Below are positions 57,496 to 64,000 of a DNA stretch of 64,000 nt, piece by piece. Every line of letters begins with the position of its first letter. Position 1 is the first letter of the stretch. The notes under the pieces are model-generated. The model ran no database searches, had not been told where the DNA came from, and saw nothing but the letters and a program-made list of their open reading frames with translations. Origin of the DNA: Nesterenkonia sp. PF2B19. GTDB taxonomy: Bacteria; Actinomycetota; Actinomycetes; Actinomycetales; Micrococcaceae. The stretch spans positions 1 through 64,000 of the forward strand of contig NZ_MDSS02000005.1 of the NCBI RefSeq assembly GCF_001758425.2. The letters run 5' to 3'. Made by a program: the position numbers and the translations under genes.

Positions 57496-58137
57496 ATGTC
57501 CCTGATCCGCAAAGTCGCCCGCCCGCTGCTCGGTGCCGGCTTCATCGCCGACGGCATCGACCGCCTCCGCAACACGGAGGAGGCCGCCGACAGGCTGGAG
57601 CCCACCCTGGAGGAGCTCGGCTCCCTGGTCCCCCAGGCGGAGGTCATCACCTCGGACCCCCGCCGCACCGTCCAGGTGCTCGGCGGCATCGAAGTCGTCG
57701 CCGGGGTCGCACTGGCGATCGGCAAGTGCCCCCGCATCGCCGCATTCACCCTGATGGGGGTGCACAAGGTCAACTCCTATGTGGAGATGCGCGCCGCAGG
57801 CCTCGATTCGGTGGAGGACCTGACCGCCCAGCGGGACACTCTGCTGAAGAACCTCGCCATCCTCGGCGGCCTCGGGCTTGCCGTCGCCGATCTCGCCGGC
57901 AAGCCCTCGCTGAGCTGGCGTGCTGAGCACCTGGCGAAGCAGTCGAAGAAGAAGGGCGCCCAGTTCCGGGACAAGACCTACAAGTGGGCCGAGGAGTTCG
58001 GCGACGACGCGGTCAAGACCGCCAAGGCCTTCGAACGGGACGCGGCGAAGAGCTTCAAGCGTGCGGAGAAGGAGGCCGTCAAGGCCATCTCCGCAGCCGC
58101 CAAGGAGGGGAAGAAGAAGGCTGAGGACGCGCTCTGA
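57496..58137 (+). CDS. DoxX-family membrane protein with Lys-rich tail
   Basis: A 213-residue membrane protein with a DoxX-like domain: RKVARPLLGAGFIADGIDRLR at the start, then hydrophobic helices (TVQVLGGIEVVAGVALAIG, IAAFTLMGVHKVNSY, LLKNLAILGGLGLAVADLAG). A cytoplasmic tail of about 60 residues follows, dense in Lys, Ala and Glu (KAFERDAAKSFKRAEKEAVK) and likely helical. The ATG at 57496 has AGGAGG 5 nt upstream. DoxX proteins are linked to oxidative stress in mycobacteria and it is divergent from sigR, so a redox role is possible but not shown. Confidence 0.87.
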   Translation: MSLIRKVARPLLGAGFIADGIDRLRNTEEAADRLEPTLEELGSLVPQAEVITSDPRRTVQVLGGIEVVAGVALAIGKCPRIAAFTLMGVHKVNSYVEMRAAGLDSVEDLTAQRDTLLKNLAILGGLGLAVADLAGKPSLSWRAEHLAKQSKKKGAQFRDKTYKWAEEFGDDAVKTAKAFERDAAKSFKRAEKEAVKAISAAAKEGKKKAEDAL

Positions 58138-58145
58138 GCACCGCC

Positions 58146-59519
58146 ATGTCATCTGACGCTCTCCGGGTGCCCCCGACACCGTGGCCTGCGCCGCGAGCGG
58201 GGGCACCGGTGCGTGGAGAGGTCGTCGTCCCCGCTTCGAAGTCCCTGACCAACCGGCTGCTGCTGCTCGCAGCTCTGGCCGACGGCCCCTCCGTGGTCGT
58301 CAACGCGCTGGAGTCCCGCGACTCCTCCCTCATGCTCGCCGGACTGCAGCGGCTCGGGGCGCGCGTCGAGCACCTCGCAGACGGCGGGGGCACCGGTGAA
58401 CCGGCCGTGCGGATCACTCCGCTGCCGCTGGCCGCACCCCCCGCCGCACAGGCACACGACGCCTCAGACGTGCAGGTGGACTGCGGGCTCGCCGGCACTG
58501 TCATGCGTTTTCTGCCGGCGGTCGCCGCCCTGACGGGACACGCCGTGCACTTCGACGGCGATCCCGAAGCGCGGGTCCGGCCCATGGGCGCCGTGCTCGA
58601 CGGGCTGGCCGAGCTCGGTGTGGACGTCCGCGACCCCTCGGCCCCGGAGGGCGCCGCACCGACCACCCTGCCCTTCACCGTCAGCAGCCCTGCTGGGCTG
58701 ACCGGCGGCGAGATCTCCATCGACGCCTCCGGCTCCTCCCAGTTCGTCTCCGGGCTCCTGCTGGCGGCCCCCCGGATGACGGAGGGCCTCACGCTGCGCC
58801 ACAGCGGCACCTCGGTGCCGTCTCTGGAGCACGTGGAGATGACGTTGACGGTGCTCGAGCAGCTCGGCGTCTCCGTCAGCTCTCCGGCCCCCTACACCTG
58901 GCGGGTGGAACCAGGCGCCATTCCGGCGTTCACCGCGCGGGTGGAGCCGGACCTGTCGAATGCGGGACCGTTCCTCTGCGCGGCCGCAGTGACCGGCGGA
59001 GAGGTGGTCATGCGAGGCTGGCCGAAGGACTCCACACAGATCGGGCGGCGCTGGACGCAGCTGCTGACCGACTTCGGGGCCGAAGTGGACTCCGTCGAAG
59101 AGCCCGGCGGGGAGACCGTCACGCTCACCGTGCGCGGCCCCGAACGCCTGGTGACCCCGGGCACCGTGGACGGCACTGCGGAGCTCACCCCCACCGTGGC
59201 AGCGCTGGCCGCACTGTGCGACGGTGAGACGACGTTCACCTCGGTGGCCCATCTGCGCGGCCACGAGACCGACCGCATCGCCGCACTGGTGGCGGAGATC
59301 CGCCGTCTGGGCGGAGCGGCGGAGGAGACCGATGACGGCTTCCGCGTCCTGTCCCCCATCTCCCACGGCGGCCTGGTGCACAGCTACGCCGACCACCGCA
59401 TGGCGACCTTCGGCGCCGTCCTCGGACTGGCCGTGGACGGCGTGGAGGTCGAGGACATCGGCTGCACCGCCAAGACGATGCCCACCTTCCCTCAGCTGTG
59501 GGAGCGGCTGGTCCCGTGA
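58146..59519 (+). CDS. aroA: 3-phosphoshikimate 1-carboxyvinyltransferase (EPSP synthase)
   Basis: Sixth shikimate pathway step: transfers enolpyruvyl from PEP to shikimate 3-phosphate. 457 residues. The N-terminal substrate loop is VVVPASKSLTNRLLLLAAL, with Ala where most enzymes have Gly (PGSKS). The PEP region is VDCGLAGTVMRFLPAVAAL, of the actinobacterial type. DASGSSQFVSGLLLAAPRM, EPDLSNAGPFLCAAAV, HLRGHETDRIAALVAEI and the C-terminal YADHRMATFGAVLGL follow. It starts 8 bp after the DoxX gene and its stop overlaps the rsgA start (GTGA), forming an aroA-rsgA-hisN operon. Confidence 0.94.
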   Translation: MSSDALRVPPTPWPAPRAGAPVRGEVVVPASKSLTNRLLLLAALADGPSVVVNALESRDSSLMLAGLQRLGARVEHLADGGGTGEPAVRITPLPLAAPPAAQAHDASDVQVDCGLAGTVMRFLPAVAALTGHAVHFDGDPEARVRPMGAVLDGLAELGVDVRDPSAPEGAAPTTLPFTVSSPAGLTGGEISIDASGSSQFVSGLLLAAPRMTEGLTLRHSGTSVPSLEHVEMTLTVLEQLGVSVSSPAPYTWRVEPGAIPAFTARVEPDLSNAGPFLCAAAVTGGEVVMRGWPKDSTQIGRRWTQLLTDFGAEVDSVEEPGGETVTLTVRGPERLVTPGTVDGTAELTPTVAALAALCDGETTFTSVAHLRGHETDRIAALVAEIRRLGGAAEETDDGFRVLSPISHGGLVHSYADHRMATFGAVLGLAVDGVEVEDIGCTAKTMPTFPQLWERLVP

Positions 59520-60688
59520 GCCGCTGGGACAGCTGGGACGAGTCACGTGCCCGGGTCCGGCCGAACAAGAAGGGTTCGCGCCCCCGGACGAAGGAGAAGC
59601 CCGAGCACGCCGACGCGGAGCTGGGCCGGATCGTTCAGGTCGACCGCGGGCGCTACACCGCTGCCCTGGTGGACTCGGGGCAGGTGGTCACCGCCGTGCG
59701 GGCCAAAGCCCTGCGGCGCACCCCGGTGGTTCCCGGCGACGTCGTCGCACTCGTGGGCGACACCTCGGGCGAGGCGGGGACGCTGGCCCGGCTGGTGCGC
59801 ATCGAGGAACGCTCCACCCTGCTGCGTCGCAGCGCCGACGACTCCGACGACGCTGAGCGCGTGGTGGTCGCGAACACGGATCAGCTGCTCATCGTGGTCG
59901 CCGCGGCGGATCCGGCCCCGCGCACCGGCTTCATCGATCGGGCCCTGGTCGCCGCCTACGACGCCGACATCGTTCCCATCCTCCTGATCACCAAGGCGGA
60001 CCTGGCCGAGGATCCTGAGGATCCTGCAGGGCTGGTGAGCCACTATGCAGAGCTGAGCCTGACCACGGTGATCTCCGGCCATGCCGGTACCGAGGTCGGC
60101 GGAGGCGCCGACGCAGAGCGCACGCCGGGCTCCGCCCCGGGCTCCACACGGGATCCGGTTCTGGACCCGGCGGCCGTGGCCCGTCTGCGGTCCCTGCTGG
60201 CCGGGCACGTGACCGCGATGATCGGCCACTCCGGCGTGGGCAAGTCCACCATGGTCAACGCTCTGACCGGGGCGGATCGCGCCACCGGAGGCGTCAACGC
60301 CGTGACCGGCCGCGGCCGCCACACCTCGTCCTCCGCCGTCGCGCTGACCCTCGAGCCGTCGGAGGATCCGACATCTCCGCTGGGTGACCAGGACGCCCAA
60401 GAGTCCTGGATCGTCGACACCCCGGGGATCCGGTCCTTCGGCCTGGCCCATGTCGACCCCGATGACGTGCTCGCCGCCTTCGAGGATCTGGTGGAGGGCT
60501 CGGTCGACTGCGAGCCGGGATGCGCCCACGCATCGCCCGAGGGCGGCTGCGCATTGGACGCCTGGGTGCAGGCAGGACATGCCGGCGCCCACGGACCGGC
60601 ACGCCTGGCCTCACTGCGCGGGCTGCTCGCCTCGCTGGCCGGGTCTGCGGAGGAACAGGAGGAGAAGCGACTAGGGTTGAGCCCATGA
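59516..60688 (+). CDS. rsgA: ribosome small subunit-dependent GTPase RsgA
   Basis: Circularly permuted GTPase that checks late 30S subunit assembly. The 390 residues begin with an OB-fold (ELGRIVQVDRGRYTAALVDSG). The permuted motifs follow: ITKADL (G4), then GHSGVGKSTMVNAL (G1) and DTPGIRSF (G3). The zinc-binding CEPGCAHASPEGGC closes the protein. An Ala/Gly/Thr-rich insert (about 200-230) precedes G1. The GTG at 59516 overlaps the aroA stop. In actinobacteria rsgA commonly sits between aroA and hisN, near sigR, as here. Confidence 0.94.
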   Translation: MSRWDSWDESRARVRPNKKGSRPRTKEKPEHADAELGRIVQVDRGRYTAALVDSGQVVTAVRAKALRRTPVVPGDVVALVGDTSGEAGTLARLVRIEERSTLLRRSADDSDDAERVVVANTDQLLIVVAAADPAPRTGFIDRALVAAYDADIVPILLITKADLAEDPEDPAGLVSHYAELSLTTVISGHAGTEVGGGADAERTPGSAPGSTRDPVLDPAAVARLRSLLAGHVTAMIGHSGVGKSTMVNALTGADRATGGVNAVTGRGRHTSSSAVALTLEPSEDPTSPLGDQDAQESWIVDTPGIRSFGLAHVDPDDVLAAFEDLVEGSVDCEPGCAHASPEGGCALDAWVQAGHAGAHGPARLASLRGLLASLAGSAEEQEEKRLGLSP

Positions 60689-61572
60689 ACCATCGCACGA
60701 GCGCCTATACCGAGGACCTCCGCCTGGCCCACATGATCGCCGACTCGGTGGACGCCCAGACGATGTCCTTCTTCCAGTCGATGGACTTCGAGGTGGAGAC
60801 CAAACCCGACCTCACCCCCGTCACCGAGGCCGACCGGAAGGCCGAGGAGACCATCCGTGCCCAGCTGAGCCGGGTCCGGGGGCGGGATGCCGTCTACGGC
60901 GAGGAGTTCGGCTCCTCGGGATCCGGACCTCGGCGCTGGGTCATCGACCCGATCGACGGGACCAAGAACTTCGTGCGCGGGGTCCCTGTGTGGGCCACCC
61001 TCATCGCACTCGTGGACCACGGCGAGCCGGTGGTCGGCGTCGTGAGCGCCCCCGCCCTGAACCGCCGGTGGTGGGCCGCCGCCGGCGGCGGGGCCTACAC
61101 GGGCAAGTCGCTGGCCTCGGCCCGTCAGCTGGGTGTCTCCAAGGTCTCCACCTTGCAGGACGCCTCCTTCTCCTATTCGTCGCTGACCGGCTGGCGGGAG
61201 ATCGGCCGGATCCACAACTTCCTCGAGATGACGGATTCGGTCTGGCGCACCCGGGCCTACGGCGACTTCTGGTCCTACTGCATGGTGGCCGAGGGATCTG
61301 TGGACGTGGCCGCTGAGCCCGAGCTGGAGCTCTATGACATGGCGGCCCTGGTCCCGATCGTCACCGAGGCCGGTGGCAGGTTCACCTCGCTGGACGGCGA
61401 GCCGGGCTGCTCCGGCGGGAATGCCCTGGCCACCAACGGACTGCTCCACGAGGCCGCGCTCGGTGCCCTGGCCCCGGACAGCCCCACCCCCTGGTCCGAC
61501 GCCGGTTCGCGGTCCGAGGAGTCGGCTGATCCAGAGTCCTCACCCGACACGGCGGGCTCGCCCGCACTCTGA
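60685..61572 (+). CDS. hisN: histidinol-phosphatase HisN / inositol monophosphatase family
   Basis: Mg2+-dependent phosphatase of 295 residues. Motifs: PDLTPVTEADRKAEETI, GEEFG, WVIDPIDGTKNFVRGVPVWATLIAL and the later ELYDMAALVPIVTEAGG. The neighbourhood (aroA-rsgA-hisN) and sequence fit the actinobacterial histidinol-phosphatase, but inositol monophosphatase activity cannot be excluded. The ATG overlaps the rsgA stop (ATGA). The C-terminus has a Ser/Asp/Glu-rich extension. Confidence 0.9.
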   Translation: MNHRTSAYTEDLRLAHMIADSVDAQTMSFFQSMDFEVETKPDLTPVTEADRKAEETIRAQLSRVRGRDAVYGEEFGSSGSGPRRWVIDPIDGTKNFVRGVPVWATLIALVDHGEPVVGVVSAPALNRRWWAAAGGGAYTGKSLASARQLGVSKVSTLQDASFSYSSLTGWREIGRIHNFLEMTDSVWRTRAYGDFWSYCMVAEGSVDVAAEPELELYDMAALVPIVTEAGGRFTSLDGEPGCSGGNALATNGLLHEAALGALAPDSPTPWSDAGSRSEESADPESSPDTAGSPAL

Positions 61573-61590
61573 CGCTCTCTCCGCCGCGCC

Positions 61591-61639
61591 CAGGGGCCGG
61601 GTCCGGTCCTCCAATCGGGAGGCCCGGACCCGGCCCCTG
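61591..61639 (+). terminator. terminator of the aroA-rsgA-hisN operon
   Basis: Perfect 16-bp stem with an extended inner pairing (CCTCC / GGAGG) in the loop, 19 bp past the hisN stop. Confidence 0.85.
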
Positions 61640-61668
61640 CTGCGTCCAGGCGGCGCGCCGGTTGCAGT

Positions 61669-61684
61669 TTTAGGTATGCCTAAA
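61669..61684. promoter_or_regulatory. DtxR/MntR-type metal-regulator box
   Basis: TTTAGGTATGCCTAAA, an interrupted palindrome with the TTAGG-N4-CCTAA core of DtxR-family sites. It ends 13 nt before the lipoprotein start and overlaps the likely promoter (CATACT follows). It implies repression of the importer by Mn2+ or Fe2+. Confidence 0.8.
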
Positions 61685-61697
61685 CCATACTGGGGGC

Positions 61698-62654
61698 ATG
61701 CCGCACACCACGACGACGACGTCCGCCGCTCTCCTGGCTCTCAGCACCCTGCTCGTGACCTCGTGTGCGAGCGCCGACGGCTCCGGCGACCCTTCCGAAC
61801 GCCAGGGAGGCGTCGAGGAGCGACCTGTGGTGCTGACCACCTTCACCGTGCTCCAGGACATCGCGTCCGAGGTGGCCGGGGACCGCGCAGACGTCCGCTC
61901 CATCACGCCGCACGGTGCGGAGATCCACGAGTACGATCCCACTCCCGGAGACGTGCGCGACGCGGCCGAGGCCGACCTCATCCTGGCCAACGGCCTGGGT
62001 CTGGAGGCCTGGCTGGAGCAGTTCCTCGACCAGTCCGATGCTCCGACCGTCACGGTGACCGGGGACATCGAGCCGTTGCCGGTGACCCGGCTGCCCGGCC
62101 ACCCCGATGATGCCGCGGAGATGCCCGTCAACCCGCACGCCTGGATGTCTCCCCGTCAGGGCATGAGCTACGTGGACGGCGTCGAGGACGCCCTGTCCGA
62201 ACTCTCTCCCGAGGATGCCGACGTCTTCGCCGAGAACGCCGCGGCGCTGCGCGACGAGCTGGCGGCCCTCGACGTTGAGGCCCGCGAGCGCGCCGAGGAG
62301 CTGGAGGAGGTGCATCTGGTGACCTGCGAAGGCGCTTTCAGCTATCTGGCCGACGATCTGGACCTGGGCGAGCATTACCTGTGGCCCGTCAACGCCGATG
62401 ACGAGGGCTCGCCCCAGCAGGTCGAGGCGCAGATCCGCTACGTCCGCGACCATGAGGTCCCCACCGTGTTCTGCGAATCCACCGTCAACGATGCGGCCCA
62501 GCAGCAGGTCGTCCAGGAGACCGGTGCGGAGCTGGGCGAGCCGCTCTACGTGGACTCTCTGACCGAGGCGGACGGCCCGGTGCCCACCTACGTGGACCTG
62601 CTGCGCCACGATCTGGAGCTGATCCTCGCCGGCGCTGAGGACGACGGCCGATGA
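61698..62654 (+). CDS. metal ABC transporter substrate-binding lipoprotein (Mn/Fe type)
   Basis: Cluster A-I lipoprotein of 318 residues. The signal ends in lipobox LLVTSC. VVLTTFTVLQDIASEVAGD and ITPHGAEIHEYDPTPGDVRDAAEADLILANGLGLE provide the first His and Glu/Asp ligands. VNPHAWMSPRQGMSYV, VTCEGAFSYLADDLDLGEHYL and VFCESTVNDAAQQQVV follow. No His-rich loop is present, unlike zinc-specific ZnuA, which with the DtxR-type box favours manganese or iron. Promoter and start are very close. It begins a lipoprotein-ATPase-permease operon with ATGA overlaps. Confidence 0.9.
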   Translation: MPHTTTTTSAALLALSTLLVTSCASADGSGDPSERQGGVEERPVVLTTFTVLQDIASEVAGDRADVRSITPHGAEIHEYDPTPGDVRDAAEADLILANGLGLEAWLEQFLDQSDAPTVTVTGDIEPLPVTRLPGHPDDAAEMPVNPHAWMSPRQGMSYVDGVEDALSELSPEDADVFAENAAALRDELAALDVEARERAEELEEVHLVTCEGAFSYLADDLDLGEHYLWPVNADDEGSPQQVEAQIRYVRDHEVPTVFCESTVNDAAQQQVVQETGAELGEPLYVDSLTEADGPVPTYVDLLRHDLELILAGAEDDGR

Positions 62655-63421
62655 TCCCCACCGAGACCACCACTGCCATCTCGGTGGAAGGGCTCAGCGC
62701 CGGATATCCCGGGGTCCTGGCCCTGCAGGAGGTCAACCTGACCGTCCGGTCGGGGCGCATCTGCGCCCTGGTCGGGGCCAACGGCTCCGGGAAGTCGACG
62801 CTGTTCGCGGCCCTGCTGGGGCTGCGCTCCCCGGCCCAGGGTCGAGTCCGACTCTTCGGCCGCAGCCCCCATGCGGCGCGACGGAGGAACCTGGTCAGCT
62901 ACGTCCCGCAGCATGACCAGGTGGATCCGAGCTTCCCGGTGACGGTGGAGCAGACCGTGATGATGGGACGGTACGGGCATCTGGGGTTCACCCGTCGCCC
63001 GCGGGCGGCGGACCGGGAACACGTCGAGTCCGCCCTGGAACAGGTCGGCCTGGCGGGCCTCCGCTCGCGGACCATCGGGGAGCTCTCGGGCGGGCAGCGA
63101 CGGCGAACCTTTCTGGCGCGGTCGATCGCGCAGCGGGCGCCGCTGATGCTGCTGGATGAGCCGTTCGCCGGAGTGGACCGCGTCTCCGAGGAGCTGATCG
63201 TCCAAGTGCTGCATCAGCTGCGTGATGCCGGCACCACGCTGCTGGTCTCCACCCACCACCTGGAGGGGATCCCCGACCTCGCCGAGGAGGTCGTGCTGCT
63301 GCACCGCACGGTGCTGGCCGCCGGTCCTCCAGGGGAGGTCCTCACCGAGGAGCGGATGGCGGACGCCTTCGGCGCCGTACTGGGACTCGGTGCGGCATCG
63401 GCCGAGCGGAGGCAGCCATGA
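62651..63421 (+). CDS. metal ABC transporter ATP-binding protein
   Basis: ATPase of the manganese/iron-type importer, 256 residues. Walker A is GANGSGKST, Q-loop VPQHDQVD, signature ELSGGQRRRTFLARSIAQ, Walker B LMLLDEPFAGVD and the switch histidine in VSTHHLEGIPD. The ATG overlaps the lipoprotein stop and its stop overlaps the permease start (ATGA each). Family: MntB/SitB/PsaB-type. Confidence 0.93.
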   Translation: MIPTETTTAISVEGLSAGYPGVLALQEVNLTVRSGRICALVGANGSGKSTLFAALLGLRSPAQGRVRLFGRSPHAARRRNLVSYVPQHDQVDPSFPVTVEQTVMMGRYGHLGFTRRPRAADREHVESALEQVGLAGLRSRTIGELSGGQRRRTFLARSIAQRAPLMLLDEPFAGVDRVSEELIVQVLHQLRDAGTTLLVSTHHLEGIPDLAEEVVLLHRTVLAAGPPGEVLTEERMADAFGAVLGLGAASAERRQP

Positions 63422-64000
63422 TGGACATGCTGCGTGAGCTTCTTCTGGCCCCCCTCGAGTTCGGCTTCATGCAGAATGCGCTGCTGGTCTCCGTGGTGGC
63501 CGCCGCGGTATGCGGTCTGCTGTCCTGCTGGCTGGTGCTGATGGGCTGGTCGCTGATGGGCGAGGCGGTGGCCCATTCGATCCTGCCGGGGATCGTGCTG
63601 GCCTACCTCTTCGGCGTCCCGATGGCGGTGGGAGCCTTCGTGTTCGGCATGCTGGCGGTCGCCTGATCGGCGGCATCAGCACCTCCTCCACGGTGAAGCA
63701 TGACACGGCGATCGGCGTGGTGTTCACCTCGCTGTTCGCTCTGGGCCTGGTGCTGATCTCCCGGACGCCCAGCGAGACGCATCTGCAGCACATCCTTTTC
63801 GGCAACGTGCTGGGCACCTCCCGGACGGATCTGATCCAGGTGCTGTGCCTGGGTGCCCTGACGGCCGCAGTTCTGCTGATCAAGCGGCGGGACTTCACGC
63901 TGCTGGCGTTCGACCGCACCTTCGCCCACACCATCGGACTCTCTGCCACGGGTCTGTCCGCCGTGCTGCTGATGCTGCTGGCGCTGACCACGGTCACGGC
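63418..64000 (+). pseudogene. metal ABC transporter permease (frameshifted as read, cut by window end)
   Basis: ABC-3 family permease for the same importer. The N-terminus LELLLAPLEFGFMQ-like segment (ELLLAPLEFGFMQNALLVSVV) and CGLLSCWLVLMGWSLMGEAVAHSILPGIVLAYL are typical of MntC/SitC proteins. The frame stops near 63663: one C lost in GTCGCCTGATC, and the corrected reading VALIGGISTSSTVKHDTAIGVVF continues with membrane helices to 64000. The end of the gene lies beyond the window. Confidence 0.9.

Overview
This window is high-GC DNA with short intergenic gaps, frequent ATGA/GTGA stop-start overlaps, GTG starts and several promoters whose -10 hexamer lies only 6-9 nt before the start codon. 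It carries actinobacterial marker genes: mraZ-rsmH-ftsL-ftsI-murE, a DUF3040 protein, a class II DAHP synthase, SigR/RsrA, the 24-residue ribosomal protein bL37, Kgd and GuaB1. Gene content and order fit a Micrococcaceae-like actinobacterium. The strongly acidic secreted and lipoprotein sequences and the DDPH motif of MurE (not the DNPR of diaminopimelate enzymes) would suit a halotolerant, lysine-type genus such as Nesterenkonia, but that is inference.

Layout. 1-6.1 kb: division and cell-wall (dcw) cluster on the minus strand, with a candidate mraW leader RNA before rsmH and an array of AAAGTG repeats at 10-bp spacing upstream of mraZ. 6.1-17.5 kb: a 792-bp noncoding stretch rich in repeats, a DUF3040 protein, dinB, polyprenyl diphosphate synthase, a PknL-type Ser/Thr kinase, aroG-type DAHP synthase, fadD-type ligase, an alpha/beta hydrolase and a PlsC-type acyltransferase. 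From memory, the order mraZ / DUF3040 / idsA-type / pknL / aroG resembles Mycobacterium tuberculosis Rv2158c-Rv2178c. 17.6-25 kb: secreted GH10 xylanase, tRNA-Leu(CAG), an orphan TrpX-type lipoprotein and an HrpA helicase.

25-43 kb is an arabinose / arabinoxylan catabolic block, all on the minus strand: a CUT2 monosaccharide importer (ChvE-type lipoprotein, double ATPase, permease), araA, araD, araB, two LacI-family repressors flanking a HIT hydrolase, a CUT1 oligosaccharide importer, an intracellular GH51 arabinofuranosidase, and an extra lipoprotein. Palindromic LacI-type operators precede araB, both lipoproteins and one repressor. The logic would be: xylanase cuts arabinoxylan outside, CUT1 imports arabino-oligosaccharides, GH51 releases L-arabinose, and AraB, AraA and AraD convert it to xylulose 5-phosphate, while CUT2 imports free sugar.

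43-49 kb: Zur and the convergent ZnuABC zinc importer, then a pair of CNNM/CBS membrane proteins. 49-64 kb: GuaB1, Kgd (2-oxoglutarate dehydrogenase E1/E2), an SGNH-like protein, bL37, the RsrA-SigR thiol-stress pair with its own sigma-R promoter, a DoxX-like protein, aroA-rsgA-hisN, and a second metal ABC importer under a DtxR/MntR-type box, cut by the window end.

Ten genes, including the normally essential murE, are split by eleven single-step frame breaks; eight of these look like the loss of one base, mostly in G/C runs. The simplest reading is uncorrected sequencing or assembly error, so those genes are probably intact in the organism. No mobile element, CRISPR array or phage region was seen, and I found no convincing new multi-gene system. 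The best regulatory leads are the mraZ repeat arrays, the mraW leader, the zur leader peptide and the set of sugar operators.
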